Shown here: positions 34,744 to 47,589 of the stretch, one piece after another
How positions within the stretch are numbered: the first letter of the stretch is position 1
Layout of the letters: each line of letters begins with the position of its first letter
Translations under genes and position numbers: made by a program
Assembly: GCA_025738555.1 (NCBI GenBank)
Contig: JAOVFP010000016.1
Span: forward strand, 2,480,001 to 2,544,000
DNA from: Cyathus striatus
Taxonomy: Eukaryota > Basidiomycota > Agaricomycetes > Agaricales > Nidulariaceae
Direction of reading: 5' to 3'
Length of the DNA: 64,000 bases
Notes under the pieces: model-generated
Told to the model about the DNA's origin: nothing
The model's input: only the letters and a program-made list of their open reading frames with translations
The model's database searches: none

Positions 34744-37700
34744 ATGCGCGAGTCCAACTTTGCATTCCCAGCTCAGAACAAGGCTTGCGTCTGCATCACC
34801 TCCCAGCTCTATGATAGACGAGGTCCATCTCCATCTTCCCCCTCTTGCAAATTACTAACCCCCCTACAGCATTAGACACCCTTTCCCCTCTCCCCCTCTT
34901 CAACTCCCTCACCCACCTAACATACCTCACCTCCACCTCCCCCCGCATCCGCGAGATAATGACAATGGACGGTGGCCTTGAACGCCTCGTCCGCATCCTC
35001 CACGACTTCTGCCTCTCCCCCCCGCCTCCAGACAACCCCTCTGTCCTCTATGGCCTCCTACCTCCCGCCTCTAGACCTCAAAAACTCCCCCCAGTCCTCA
35101 ATCCCACCACATTCGACAAACACGCCGCGTACAGATTTAGTCTGGGCTTCCAGTGCCTCGTCAACATCGGCGTGCGGGGCTCAGAGCCTATCCGCTCCCG
35201 CGTCGTTCAGGCAGGCACGCTGGATGTCGTGGGCTGCATTCTGGAGGCGTGGTTGGCGGGGAAAGGGTTTTTCCCCGGTACACCGAACGGTGCGGGGAGG
35301 GAGACGAGAGAGCAGAGAGCTGCGAGGCGAAGTGCAGTGCAGGCTCGCCAGGCCTCTCAGGCTGTGCTAATGCAGCAGATACAAGTTAGAGCGCAGAGGG
35401 AAGCTGATAGGAGAAGGGCTTTGAGAAGCAATGATGAAGAAGAGGAAGGGAGCGGGTATATCCAAGAGGTACTCATTTTCATTCTTTCTCTCGATTGACG
35501 CTAATGATTACTAGGACGAATCCATGGACTCAATACCCACCGTCGACCTCTCCCTTTCTCTCAATCTCACACTACAAGATCCGTCCCCCTCCCATTCCCA
35601 CCTCTCACGAGACAACAGCGATACCGATCTCTCCACTGATGCTAGCACCGCCGCGACACCCCTAGGTAGTGGCACGCCTACTGGAAGCGTCGTCATCCCT
35701 GCCCGCGACCGCAGCGGCACCGTCATCGCACGTCCCGTCTGGGATCCTCAGGTCAACCCTCCCCAGCCCCCACAATCCTCCCGTAGAATCCCAGTCCAGA
35801 ATCTGAACGACAGAGTCGCTGCCACCATCCTAGCTTCCTCTTCCTCCACTGCCACTGTCCGTGCGATGGATATAGATGAGCGAATGAGGAGGGAAAATAC
35901 TGTTTCGCCTGCCCCTTCCCATTCTGCTTCTACTAGCCGCCCCGAGACGGAGACGGAGGACGATGGGGATATTGATATGAGCTATGAGGCGGACGATAGT
36001 ATGAGTGTGTCGGGAGATATACCCTCTTCTGCATCTCCTACTCATGCCACCCACGCTATACCCGCCCCTCAACCACAGCAACAGCATCAGAGAAGAGCAG
36101 TGGGGATCGTATCGGACGATCCGTCTCCTCAAGGACAAGAAGTATCTGTCGGTGAAGCCCGCATCGTCGATGTAGACGTCGGTGGGGGCGTCGAAGATGG
36201 TATTGTTTCCCTAGAGCAAAATGATGATTTTGCGATGGGCGCTCCTCCAGGCGCGCCTGGAGCGCTGGAGCCTGTGCGTGTAGAAGATGCCACGCGCGGC
36301 TTAGTGGTGGGTATCGGTGTTGAGAGGGGTGACGGTACAAGGAGGAGACATACCGTCGCTGGAGGCGAAGCCTCTGTCGCTACCCAAGATGTCTCTGCTA
36401 CCCCTCGTGCGGGAGTCGTTGGGCTCCCAGGCCCAGGCCAAACCCCCCGCCAACAAATTCAAGCACAACCCCTCGTCGCTTCCCAGCGACACCAGAACGC
36501 TACCATCCGCCCCACCGTTCCCACAGCCCGCCCCGATCCGCTCCCCATACCGCCCACTATTCAACCCGTCCGACACCACCATCACCACCATCATGCAGAC
36601 ACCGCAGGCCCATATAGGGACGAAGACGTTCTCCTAAGCCTCCAACTCCTCGCATATCTCAGCAAATACCCACATGTCCGACAGGCATTCTATAAACCCC
36701 GCGTGTCGTTCCACCCTGCTGCTGCCAATCTCGCTGGGCGGGCCCCTCCCTCGTCAGGAAAACAGCGTGAGGTGGTGCCGACGCCTACGTCCCCTGTGCA
36801 GAAAGGAAAGGAAGGCGGATTCACCCCATGGAAGTTTGGTTCGGGGAGTGCGGCGAGGGGGAAGGAGCGTGCTTCTACTTCTGTTTCGGCGTCCTCGTCT
36901 CCTGCGTCGAATAGCACGGCTGCCCCGCAGCAGAGACACACGAATGTGTTTTCGCTGGTGGAGAGGTTTACTTATAAACCTAGTGCCAACGAGGGGCCTG
37001 ATGCGCCCCGGCTCCCCCCGGAGATTCAGTACTGGGCAGGCGTAATCATGCGCAATGCGTGCAGGAAGGACGAGAGTCGTGGTGGGATTAGGCAGTGTGC
37101 TAATAGTGAGTACTTTTTTCCTTTTGTTTCTTTTTTGGTTTATTCTTTATGTATGATTACTAATACATGCTAAACTAGTGCTCTGCGGGAAATGGGAATC
37201 CTACCCACGCGAATTCGCGAAATGCCGCCGGTGCAGGAAGGCAAAGTACTGTGGTAAAGAATGTCAATCCACTGCGTGGAGCGAGGGGCATCGGTTCTGG
37301 TGCTCTGCGAAGGACGTTGACGATGGAGATGCCAATGGCGCTGTTAATGGTGCTACCCGTGATGATGGGCACCACCATCGTGATCGTGCGGAGAGGGAGA
37401 GGGAGAGGGCGGAGAGACAGCAGGAGCAGCAAGGGCTCGAGCAGGAGGGCGGCGGGATACCTATCAACAATCATGGAAGCGATCAACCTGAGGCCGTCCA
37501 GATTTCTTATGATACCCTGCGGAGAAGGGAGCGTCGGGAAGCGAGGGAGCGCGAGCGTGAGGTGCGAGAGAGGGAGAGGGAGAGAGAAAGGGAGAGGGAA
37601 CGGCAAGGTGCTGGTGCGGCTAGTGATGGCGATAACGCCACTGTGAGAGGGGGATACAGCTCACGTGCTGTTGGGACTGTTGTTGGGTGGCCACCTGCCC

Positions 37701-37765
37701 CGGCACAGACGAGGCAGAGGCCAGCGACTGCTGGGGAGGAGATGGATGTTAGTTTGAGGTTGTGA
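34744..37765 (+). CDS. samB: MYND-type zinc-finger protein, samB/MUB1 family
   Basis: Four exons (34744-34822, 34870-35468, 35515-37105, 37179-37765) join in frame to 951 residues. The N-terminus MRESNFAFPAQNKACVCIT and the block YDRRALDTLSPLPL are hallmarks of samB/MUB1, as are RIREIMTMDGGLERLV and FQCLVNIGVRGSEP. The long middle part is Ser/Thr/Pro-rich and disordered, with a run of seven histidines. The MYND finger lies at the start of exon 4: CGKW...AKCRRCRKAKYCGKECQ...GHRFWC. A charged Arg/Glu-rich tail follows. In Saccharomyces Mub1 works with the ubiquitin ligase Ubr2 to degrade Rpn4, and in Aspergillus nidulans samB affects development and septation. The first intron has an unusual GTCCAT donor, but it is required to link the conserved blocks. 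Confidence 0.92.
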
Positions 37766-38841
37766 GACGTTGGCGTCCCATAGGGATTTTAGGCTTGCAT
37801 AATGCAGGCGCGCTTTTTTGCTATCCTCTCTCGTTCTCCATCGGCGTACTGGATTGATCGACAACGATATTCGCTACCTCGTCAAAACGCACCGCACCGA
37901 AGCAATGATACCTACTCATCTCATATACACCCCGTCACAACCACCACTCTTTTCAACCTACCCTAGTTTCGATACATCCTGCCTCTACCTCACCCTGTCT
38001 ACTCCTGTCTCGTTAGTCTCCTACACGCTTTACGATCTGATATGTTGATTTTTGTGCTATACAGTCTTACACAGAGTATTTTCTACGTTTTACGCGTATC
38101 CACCCTACCTACCTACCTACCTCTATCCCAACTACCTACCTCCCTACCTTCTATCCACACATCATATCATACCATACCATACCATACCACGAACACTGTG
38201 ATGACTTTTTTCCCGTTCTTTTCCGTTTTTACACAATGTGTTGAATTGCTTTCCTGTGATTTTTCCCTTGCCTTTTTTTCACTTCAGTTTTCATGTTCCA
38301 TGGGTTTTCCTTGTTTCGTGCACCGCAATCGTCCTCTCATTTTACATATCTCCCCATATCGTTGTTCAGTCACTTTGATTCAGCCTGTCGTTGTCTCATC
38401 CACACTCATTTAGTCATTTAATCATAAAGTTTCTTTTTAGGTTTTCGGTGTATTGTGGTGTGTTTTTGCGTAAGAGAAACAAGCTTTGAAGGAGAGCCAT
38501 ACGATAATAAAGGCTTATAAATTATCTTCAGAAATCAGTTCAACATAACTTACTTACCTAACACTAGTCACGCGGTCTCACATTGCAAAGTTGACGCCAT
38601 CAATTGGAATATTTGACGGATTGCTAAATACTACTACTGTATCAATACTTCATGACATTGGGCCTGACCGTTGCACTGCCATGATATGGGAAAAATCAGT
38701 AAGCACCGATTCTAGTCACTAGGGTGCCAGCAACCGAAACTATTCTGGCAGTGACCGTTGCTGACCCCCCCCATCTCATCTGCGTGTCGTTATTGTTTCC
38801 TTTCTCTATTCTCCTTACCTGTTATCATCTACATCGCTAAC
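37766..38841. other. samB 3' flank, microsatellites and upstream region of kinase F
   Basis: I see no gene. The region is pyrimidine-rich. It holds a CTAC microsatellite at about 38105-38122 with further imperfect units to 38150, and an ATACC microsatellite at about 38167-38190. The last 250 bases probably hold the kinase F promoter. Confidence 0.5.
38105..38190. repeat. CTAC and ATACC microsatellites
   Basis: Short simple repeats: several CTAC units, then an interrupted stretch, then ATACC units. Confidence 0.8.
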
Positions 38842-41039
38842 ATGTTCATATACGAGTACAATTCAAACGAAGACCTGTACCACCCGGATGATGTGGGGAA
38901 CCCTTGTGGAAGTTCAATAGAGGAATCTTCCATGCCACAAATCATTCCGTTTGTTTCGGTACTTCAACCAACGCGACTTCCAGGTCAGTCATCTTCTAAG
39001 CCATGATTCCTTGTTTTCAAAGTATAGATTGCGGATACCAGCTTCCTCGGTGCGTTATCAACAATACAAGCCATTACGCTCATGTACATCTTCAGGCGCT
39101 TCTGATGGTAAACATTCATTTATTTTATGGACTGATGCTTGTCTAAACCAAGTTACTTTATGTGACTAATAGTTCCCCAGCGTAATTCTCCACTTTCCAT
39201 ATCAGCTGAAACCTGCTACAACTACTCTGGTACTGCACACTCGTATGCCAGACCTCAGGATTCATCCCTTTTCGGACAGGACTTCATTTCCCCCGAAGAT
39301 ATCGATTCCAAATGGCCATCCGACAACTGTAATTTTTATTTTTACTTTTTCAGCTATTTCCATGATTGATAACATTTGGATAACATTTCATCCGATTAGT
39401 AGCATCCCAGCTAATTCCTTCATCTCTCAATTCTGAAACCCGCTATAACCACCCCGACAGTCCAGTATATTACGAAGATTTCGAGGACGAACCTTGGGAT
39501 GAGAATCGCCTTGAATTAAACAAGGAAATAGCCATCGACAAAGCATCAAATTTGTATTCGTATTTATGTGGTATATTAAAAGCTGTTTGTTCGAACAAGA
39601 CGAACTACAAGAAGCTTCTTAGTCTGCAAAGTAGTGCTGCACAGTTGATTTTGGATCTTCTGCAGATGGTAAGTAATTTATTTCTCAACAGAACGGTTGA
39701 CAGAGCGATATTAATTTCAGACCCTTGACCATTCTGTCACGTATTCCCTGGACTCTAAATCGGAACATACATTATTAACAGCGATGTTGCATTTATCAAA
39801 ACGTTCCTCGTTGTACCCTAGATCCTATATCCTAACTGAAGTCAGGCGGGATGAATTTCCAATAGCATCTGGACATTTTGGGGAAGTATTTCGAGGTGAC
39901 TATAACGGGAGAAAGGTGGCTCTAAAAGTTTTTAAATTATACTCGAGTGAAATGTCCAGAATAAACGATCTACGAAAGGTAAAAAGCCGCATATCTATCT
40001 GGGGCCTTATCTTTAATAAGTAATATAACTCAGGCATTCTTCAAGGAAGCAATTTTGTGGCGACATTTAGTTCACCGTAATCTTTTGCCGTTTTACGGAA
40101 TTTATCAATTAGGAGATTCTGGTGGAAGAACATGTTTGGTTTCGCCATGGATGGATAACGGAAACATCATCGAATACCTTAGGAAAAGTCCTGACGTTAA
40201 CCGTCAGCAATTGGTACTCATTACTTCTTGCAAACGATTTCTCAAATGTGGTGATATTTAGCCAATTTAGACTTTAGATATTGTCCGTGGTATTGCATAT
40301 CTACACGAGAAGTCGATTGTACATGGGGATCTGAAAGGAGTAAATCTTTCTTGCATTCCGTTATATGTTATGGTCACTTGTTAACATTATTTTATTAGGT
40401 CAATGTGCTTATAGCTGACGATGGATTAGCATGTCTTACAGATTTTGGACTCTCCTCCAGTATTAATACACATGCATTGACATGGACTTCTATTGAAAGT
40501 ACTGTGTCAAATGCAGGGACAATAAGATGGCTAGCTCCGGAGCTACTGTACGAGACAAGCGTAGGCCCGACAAAAGAAAGTGATATATATGCATTTGCCT
40601 GTGTATGTTATGAGGTATCTCATCGTTTCTCAAACATTTGAATTTTACATAGCTCATTCATACAACATGATAGGTATTCGTCGGGAAAGTACCATTCTAT
40701 CAGCATGTATTTGATCCTACCGTGATGCGACAGATCATGTTAGGACAGCGTCCTCTACACCCCGAATTGAAAAGTGACCCATATACTCGCTGGGGCCTCA
40801 CAGATTGGATGTGGTCCTTGATTGAAAAATGTTGGCATGAAGACTCATCCACTCGACCCAAAGCATCGGAAGTAGTAAATATGCTATCTACAAGAAAAGA
40901 GTTTTTGCGAGTTGACATTAATCGTGAAGATAGCTGGGGAAGGCTTCGACCAGAAGTGTTCAGGTCTCTTCTTGATAAGTGCTCTTCAATGTCAGAGGCG
41001 GATATCCAGCGATCTATATCTCTGCTTAATGGTCTCTGA
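38842..41039 (+). CDS. TKL-type protein kinase F
   Basis: The probable start is ATG 38842 with first exon 38842-38983 and a second exon from 39028. Further N-terminal exons up to about 39480 are not fully resolved. They contain two related segments, ETCYNYSG and ETRYNHPD. Clear exons are about 39460-39668 (acidic block and pre-kinase helix ending LLDLLQM... ), 39721-39978, 40034-40213, 40271-40339, 40399-40614 and 40674-41039. Motifs are [33 protein letters not shown] and WLAPELL. All kinase-domain introns are GT-AG, unlike kinases A-D. The N-terminus is short compared with A-D. It belongs to the same subfamily as E, H, I and J. Confidence 0.82.
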
Positions 41040-41606
41040 ATTGGATTTACCTAATTTCTTGTAAAATAGTAGTCTGTTGTTTCTTCTCTCACAAATAAAA
41101 GGTCTCGCTGGCTAAATTTACATATTCATATCGCGAGACTTAAAAGACAGCTGAAAATGAAGAGTGGCCAGGGCTTGCTTGTAGGTTGTCGGAATTTGGT
41201 TATTATTATTATGTTTCGGCGCTTGCAAGGCGCTTGTCTAAGAAAAAGTGTTACATAGCTTGTCTAATTTCAGAAGTTTGTTGTATTTTATCGTGTTTTT
41301 GCGTTTGACCTTAAAGGGTATTAAAAACCTTAATCGTTGTATTACATAACTAATAAGCTGAGACAAACACTTCATTTTGCTTGCTTACTTCGCTGTCAAC
41401 CGGGTGCTTTCACGAAGGCTGTGTGCATTGTGTACACATCATGCCATTACCATATACATATACACCTATATACACCCTGTGCACACCATGTCGCTGTGTT
41501 CCCTGGTCCCGTCCGTTGAGTCTTCTCCCTGTCAGTCCTCCCCACTCAGCATTTCGTGTGCCACAAGAGATCAATGTTTTAACGTTGATTGCAGGATTAG
41601 CCCAGG
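41040..41606. other. Spacer between kinase F and the WW-domain membrane protein
   Basis: I see no gene. It contains the 3' flank of kinase F and the probable promoter of the next gene. Short overlapping frames near 41340-41610 have no supporting features. Confidence 0.45.
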
Positions 41607-44381
41607 ATGATCGCATTCAATGTTCTGGATATACGAAGGTTATGGTTTGCTTTGCGAAGAATAATTTCGAGTAAATCGCTGTTACGAGTGCTCGCGCAGT
41701 GGGTGGTATATCTCTGTTCGTCTATACGGTCGAGGTGGTGTATACATGATTCAAGCGATCGCGGAAAGAAGCCCATGGAATCGACGCATGCGTCGCCACC
41801 CACGAAGTCCGGGAAGACAGAGAACGTCTGCGCGGAGGATGGTACGAACTTGGCCGAGATGCCCTTGGACCGAAATTGCAGTCCGTCGTGTCAGGTCCTG
41901 GACACGATCCCTCTATCTGATACCTCCATTGCATTTTCCCAGCACCCTTATTCCATTTTTACAGAATCACCGACAACAGAGAATAGTCCCCACCGCCCTA
42001 TCCCTACCCGTGCCTTCAGTATCTCAGACCCTACACTCCCCACCCAGCCATTGGATGACACCCTTGCAGTTCCAGACCCATGGAGGAACTTTGATCATTC
42101 GGCCCCCCACTTGCCACTCCCAGACGCAATGCGTCTCAATGTACCTGCATCTTTTGAGGCGCTAAGGATCTCAAGAGCAGGCTCTCCTCGTTCTGTAATA
42201 CATCCATTGTCGCCTGTTGAAGGACCCTCAAGGATGCCCGAGACGTTGGCCGCGGGCTTGAGAGAGTATTTCCAGAGATTTGTTCCTTTGGTTCCCTTCA
42301 GTCACCAGCGCTACGAGCGGAATGTGAGAATGTGTGTATTTGCTTCTTTTCACTCAGGAAGCGAGTCGGTACTTAGGTTCAATTAGGTCTGAGGATGATT
42401 CTAAAGCGATCGAGTTGGAACCTTTGCGAATGGACTACTCGTGGGTTACAGTTGCGATTGTATTGTGCTATGCATTTAATGCATTTCTAAATAGTGATCC
42501 TGATCCACCTGGCTGGACATCATATCTTCACCCTGAAGGCGTACGTTATTTCTGTGACATTGAAAAGGTGAAATATGCTATGATTCTTTGACTCGTACAT
42601 ACTTAAAAAGAATTTCACAGCGCATATACACAGATGCGAATCTGTACGACTCCGGCGTGCAATCCCTCGTTAATAAAAGCATTGATGAAATATATGACTT
42701 TATGCGAATCAATTCTATAATCCTATCTCCTTCTGCCGACCTCGTTCTCGACTTCGTTGAAGATCAAGTGTACTACTATTTTGCGGAACATAAAAACAGA
42801 TCAGTCTTCTACTTTGATAAGATGAAGACTACAGAATTTTCTTCATGGAATGAGGTTCAAGGAGCGTCGTCTTTGACACATTTTGGGCATCTTATAGAGG
42901 CTGAGTATTGGTAAGGTATTTTTCCATGTTTATTGTGCTTCTGCTTATTATCATTTCTAGGTGGCATATTTTCTTGTTTCCAAGTTCATTAAAGATCAAT
43001 GAAGAGATCGTTAATGAACTACGGGACACTGTAATACATGGAATTGGAGGTACGCTGTTTTCGTGCTCTCTACCTTTGTACACTCGAATTCACACATGGT
43101 CTTGCAGACGGCATGACAACACCATTTTCTACTATTACCTATAGTAATGAAGATCTCTACAAGCTATTAAGCGTAACAAACAGTTTAAAGGGTGCGATTT
43201 TACATTGGGTATTGATGTTGTAAAACCTGATACTTATATATTGCAGAAAATATTGGGACGTCATACGGTGGTTCCATTTGCATGTTGAGTAAGATTCATT
43301 ATTTCTTCAGTTCTTTTAATTGTATGCTGACTCGATATGTAGGCAGATTTATGTGGGGTTTTGCACATGGCCGCTTTCTACATTGGCATGGACAACCCGC
43401 TGCGCGTCTCAGTCGAGATATGTCAGCTCATGGGCCCGTCGTGAAGGTACGGTCTTGGATAATGAAAATATCTTCAGCATTACTATTTTCGGCTCCCGAT
43501 ATCCATCTCCGGAACCTGGAAAAGATTTGGGTCGATCATGTCGTGTATGAGCATATCTGGAAGCAAAGTATCCAAAAGCTGATCGATGAGTGGCAAGGAT
43601 TTACTCTATTCGTGAGTATGTATATGAGAAAAAATGATTTGACTCTGATATCAACTCTTGATATTAGTCAACTGTTTTGCTCAACGCGAATGTTGCGTTC
43701 CTTGCCATTCAAACTATCGATCAGAATAACCATCCATACCGGTCGCCGGGCCAAGTGTCGAGTTATCTGTCAACGATTTCCAGCATTGGGAGCATCATTC
43801 TTAGTCTGCTTCTCGTTCGAGTAAATCGAACCAAAGAAAAAGACAATGCGTACGAGGCGGTAAGTACTCAAAATCGAAATGGCTTTCCGGCTACAATTTA
43901 TTTTTGATTTTATGCAGTGGGCTTTTCTACATAGCAGGGAGCATCCAAAATACGGCCTTGAAATCTTAGCTATCGTGTACAGTTTACCTTATGCTCTTCT
44001 TATGTGGGGGTGAGTGAATTTCGGCTAATATAATTTTTCTAAGTAATTTCTATTCACAGTGTGGTCGGCTTCCTCGCTGCAATAGCATGGATGTGCATGG
44101 CAGATGCTGATGTATCGACCCGCGTACTAACTGGTTTCGCTTGGCTAGCCATAGCATTTCTGACTATTCTATGCGTCTGGATGGGCTGGGAATCTGAATC
44201 AGGTGGTGAAACACCTCAAGAAGATAGTGGCAGTGACACCTTATCTGTTTGGAGAGAGAAGATGCTGTTGTGTTTCGACAGCCGTCGTTCCTCGACAGAT
44301 TCCTCTTCACGGCCTCAGTGGCATCGATTGTCATTTCTGCATCGTTGGAAGTCAAAAGATTCAGAAGACACTGTTGTGTAG
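41607..44381 (+). CDS. WW-like-domain integral membrane protein (G)
   Basis: Ten exons join in frame to 768 residues: 41607-42323, 42358-42567, 42621-42910, 42961-43049, 43108-43191, 43247-43288, 43343-43611, 43668-43859, 43918-44009 and 44060-44381. The first 240 residues are soluble and Pro/Ser-rich. A hydrophobic stretch (VTVAIVLCYAFNAFL) precedes a WW-like segment, PPGWTSYLHPEGVRYF, followed by RIYTDANLYD. Near the C-terminus are at least three membrane segments (GSIILSLLLVRV; ILAIVYSLPYALLMWGVVGFLAAIAW; GFAWLAIAFLTILCVW), then a Ser-rich tail. This architecture is common in mushroom genomes but I know of no function. The first intron is only 34 nt, so that junction is uncertain. Its last exon is duplicated at 50855-51322. 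Confidence 0.8.
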
Positions 44382-44696
44382 AACATACTACATATTCCAT
44401 TTAATGACCACGTATATAATACTTGTATCGAGTGTATTTTAACTTGATTATACTTGCCGTTCACGCGAGATTTTACAACTTACTTTACCTCAACTTTATT
44501 ATTTAAAAACTTAGATGTGATCGCTATGTTCACGCCATGCTGCAATCCCCTTCTGTTGAGGGAAAGATCTGGATGACGTTTTCGGGGAAAGGGTTGAACT
44601 TCAACCATTTGACATGTGTAACAATGAGAATAAATAATAGTTCATGAGTATGTACAGGATGCCAGGTGCTACTATAAACAATTATATCAAATAGGT
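44382..44696. other. Convergent 3' flanks of gene G and kinase H
   Basis: I see no gene. The stretch is similar to 51323-51506, so the duplication that produced the G fragment and kinase I included this interval. Confidence 0.5.
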
Positions 44697-46676
44697 TCAC
44701 AAAGAACTAAGCAGCGATATAGAGCTTTGAATATCTGCCTCCGATATCGAACAGCGTTGGTCTAAGAGAGACCTGAACACTTCTGGTCTTAGATCTCCCC
44801 AGTTATCTTGGTGCCTAATGTCATCTCGCGAAAGCTCTTTTCTTACGGATAACCTCTCCACCACCTCCGGTGCTTCTGGCCGAGCAGTGGAATCTTGATG
44901 CCAACACTCTATAATCAGGGACCACATCCAATCCGTGAGACCCCAGTGAATATACGGAGCACAATTCAATTCAGGCTTCAGAGGGCGATGTCCCAACATG
45001 AGTTGTCGCATCACGGTAGGATCAAATGAGTACTGGTAGAATGGCACTTTCCCGACGAATACCTATGCTCATTTTTACATGAGTTGAGGTTGTAAATATC
45101 TAAAACTGAACAGTACCTCATAGCAAACACAAGCAAATGCATAAATGTCACTTTCTTTCGTGGTTCCTACACTTTCCTCGTCCAGAAGCTCCGGAGCTTG
45201 CCACCTGACTGTCCCTGCATTTGACACAGTGCTCTCAATAGATGTCCATACCAATGAGTGCGTGTTAACAACGGAGGAGAGGCCAAAATCAGCCAGACAA
45301 GCCACGCCATTTTCAGATATTAGTACATTCGCCTAATTGAATGGTGTCAGCAATATTCTTTCAGGGTCAATATAAAAGAGGTTTACCCCCTTTAAATCGC
45401 CATGCACAATCGATTTTTTGTGTAGATATGAAATTCCTTGGATAATGTCTAAGATCTAAGCAGATAAATAATCAAAAAATGCGATAAATTGATTATATGA
45501 ATTCAAGTACCAAGTCTTGACGATTAACCTGAGGATTCCGTTGGAGGTATTGAGTGATATTGCCGTTATCCATCCACGGTGAGACCAAACATATCCTTCC
45601 ACCAGAATCTCCTAGTTGGTAAATTCCGTAGAATGGCAAAAGGTTACGATGGGCTATATGCCGCCATAAAATAGCTTCTTTGAAGAACGCCTATTCATTC
45701 CTAGTTAAAAGGAAAGACAATAAAAGCAGGGATACTTACCTTCAAAAGATCATTTATTTTAGACATTTCATTTGAATATAATTTGAAAACCTTCAGTGAC
45801 ACTTTTCTTCCATTGTAGTCACCTTGAAATACTTCTCCAAAATGTCCAGATGCAAATGGATATTCGTTCCGCTTAACATCAGTTAAAATATAAGCTCTGG
45901 GGTATAATGTGGAATATTTTGATAAACGGAGCATCGCTTTCAGTAAGATGTTTTCAAATTTTGGATCCAACTGATTTGTCGCAGGATAGTCAAGTATCTG
46001 GATCGTGTTGCAGTCATATTAACCTTTTCATTCTAAAAGTAACTTACTTACCATTTGCATTACATCCAAAATTAATTGTGCAGTATTTCCTTCCACCTTC
46101 AGAAGCTTTTTGTACTTTGACTTGTTCAAAAGGGCGTCCTTTAAAATGTCGCATGCACGTGGATACAAGTCTGACCAATCGCATCCTCTTCCGTTCATTA
46201 TATTACTATTAGAAAAAACTCTGTTGGTATTGCATTCCTTATTCTTGTTCAACGCACCAGTGATTTGATTGTAAGCAACTACTGGATGAACTCCGATTGT
46301 ATATTGTTAAAAACATGGCTTCATCTACACCTAACCCAGCCCCCACCCCTATAGGTGAAAATGCTGACCTAGAGTTGCCTCTTAAATATATCGGTCCAGT
46401 CAGCACACTTCATCACACCCCAGCAGACTATCCTTACTTATGCTGGTCCTCTCCCTCATCACAAGATCTCCTTTGCAATTGTATGAAAGAATCCGACCGT
46501 GATCGATCACTAATATGACCCCTTTGACGGCGTATCCATTCGGGATCGCGCTGCAGCAGCCCGTAGGTTTTCAATTTGGCACCATTGGCTCGGACTTGGA
46601 CTGGATGTGTAATACTCCCCGTGTACGTAACTGAGCTGCTAGGTAAGTTTCTTGAAGTCGAAGTCAAAGTGATCAT
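44697..46676 (-). CDS. TKL-type protein kinase H
   Basis: Kinase exons in transcript order are 46052 upward (pre-kinase block ending LILDVMQM), 45740-45997, 45511-45690, 45387-45455, 45117-45332 and 44697-45062. All introns are GT-AG and 50-60 nt. Motifs are ASGHFGEVFQGDYNG, SLKVFKLY with the lysine, HGDLKG, DFGLS and WQAPELL. The proposed first exon begins with MITLTSTSRN at 46676 and resembles that of kinase I. The join between about 46434 and 46252 is unresolved and may contain lesions. The gene is convergent with gene G. The G 3' end plus kinase H is the partner of the G fragment plus kinase I. Confidence 0.8.
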
Positions 46677-47589
46677 AGTGGTGATTCAAGCTGATTCGCT
46701 GGCGGAAAGAATGAAAAGAAATGGGAAAGGAAGGAATTGATGGCTAATCTTTTTATTGGTGTTCGCAAGTGCTGTCAAAATGGTGGCATGCTACGGCTTG
46801 AAGTGTGCGGCCTAGTAGTGTATGTTAGTCTGCCGCTGGGTTCCGATTACGGTACAGAGCGCTTTTTATGTACGTACTTACCACGGCCCGTCTTGATATT
46901 AAAATCCTGTGCCAGCCTGTACCTTTGCACTGCTTTCGTCGCCCCATGAGGAATGAGGACGTGGTAAGTACCTTGTCTTTCGCAACGCTACGCTTTCGTT
47001 AGGCGCTTAATCGTTCTCCATTGTACCCCATGCATGAACAATTGCTGCGGCTTGTGGAAAGACGATCAAGTTTTAGGGTGTTAAGTACATGTCCCCAACG
47101 CCGCCTGCATACAAGTGGACGGCGAACGCTTATCCACATGCTCCGGGCTCCAGAAAAGGAAATCAACTGCAAGGCCGACGTCGAAAGCGGGTTAAATGCC
47201 GTAAGTATCGAGGTGGCATTTTCGGTATATTTTATACGAAAACCCACCGCAATGTACCTTCTCTGTTGTCATATTTCCAAGTTAAAACGATTTATCGATT
47301 ATGAATCATTGCGCATGTTTTGACTATAACGAATATTTCGCACAATGTGGCCATGGTAATTAGCATTGATCAGTATGGCACCACCTCAAAGATGTTAATT
47401 TTGACATGTTCAAAGGCTATATAGCACAGCATTCTACGGCCTTGTAAAACTCTGCGCCTATTTTACGTTTAATGACCATCAGATATTGAGGACCCTGAAA
47501 TAAGATACGCAAATATGGCGGTGTGAGAAGGCTGCAGACTGGCCACTGGTAGCTAGGGTGTATTAGGGAAGTCGGGAACCCGGACAAAC
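46677..47589. other. Spacer between kinase H and the ATG7 N-terminal fragment
   Basis: I see no recognised gene. ATG7 similarity ends at 47590 after an exon donor, and the next ATG7 exon is absent. A short + frame at 47089-47304, rich in Arg and Lys, has no recognisable family. The upstream region of kinase H should lie in the left part. Confidence 0.45.

Noticed and set aside
38161..38190. ATACC tandem units as a possible CRISPR or regulatory array
   Set aside because: Short simple-sequence repeat without spacers in a eukaryotic 3' flank.
47089..47304. Arg/Lys-rich plus-strand reading frame
   Set aside because: No homology, start context or splice support. It is kept only as part of the spacer.
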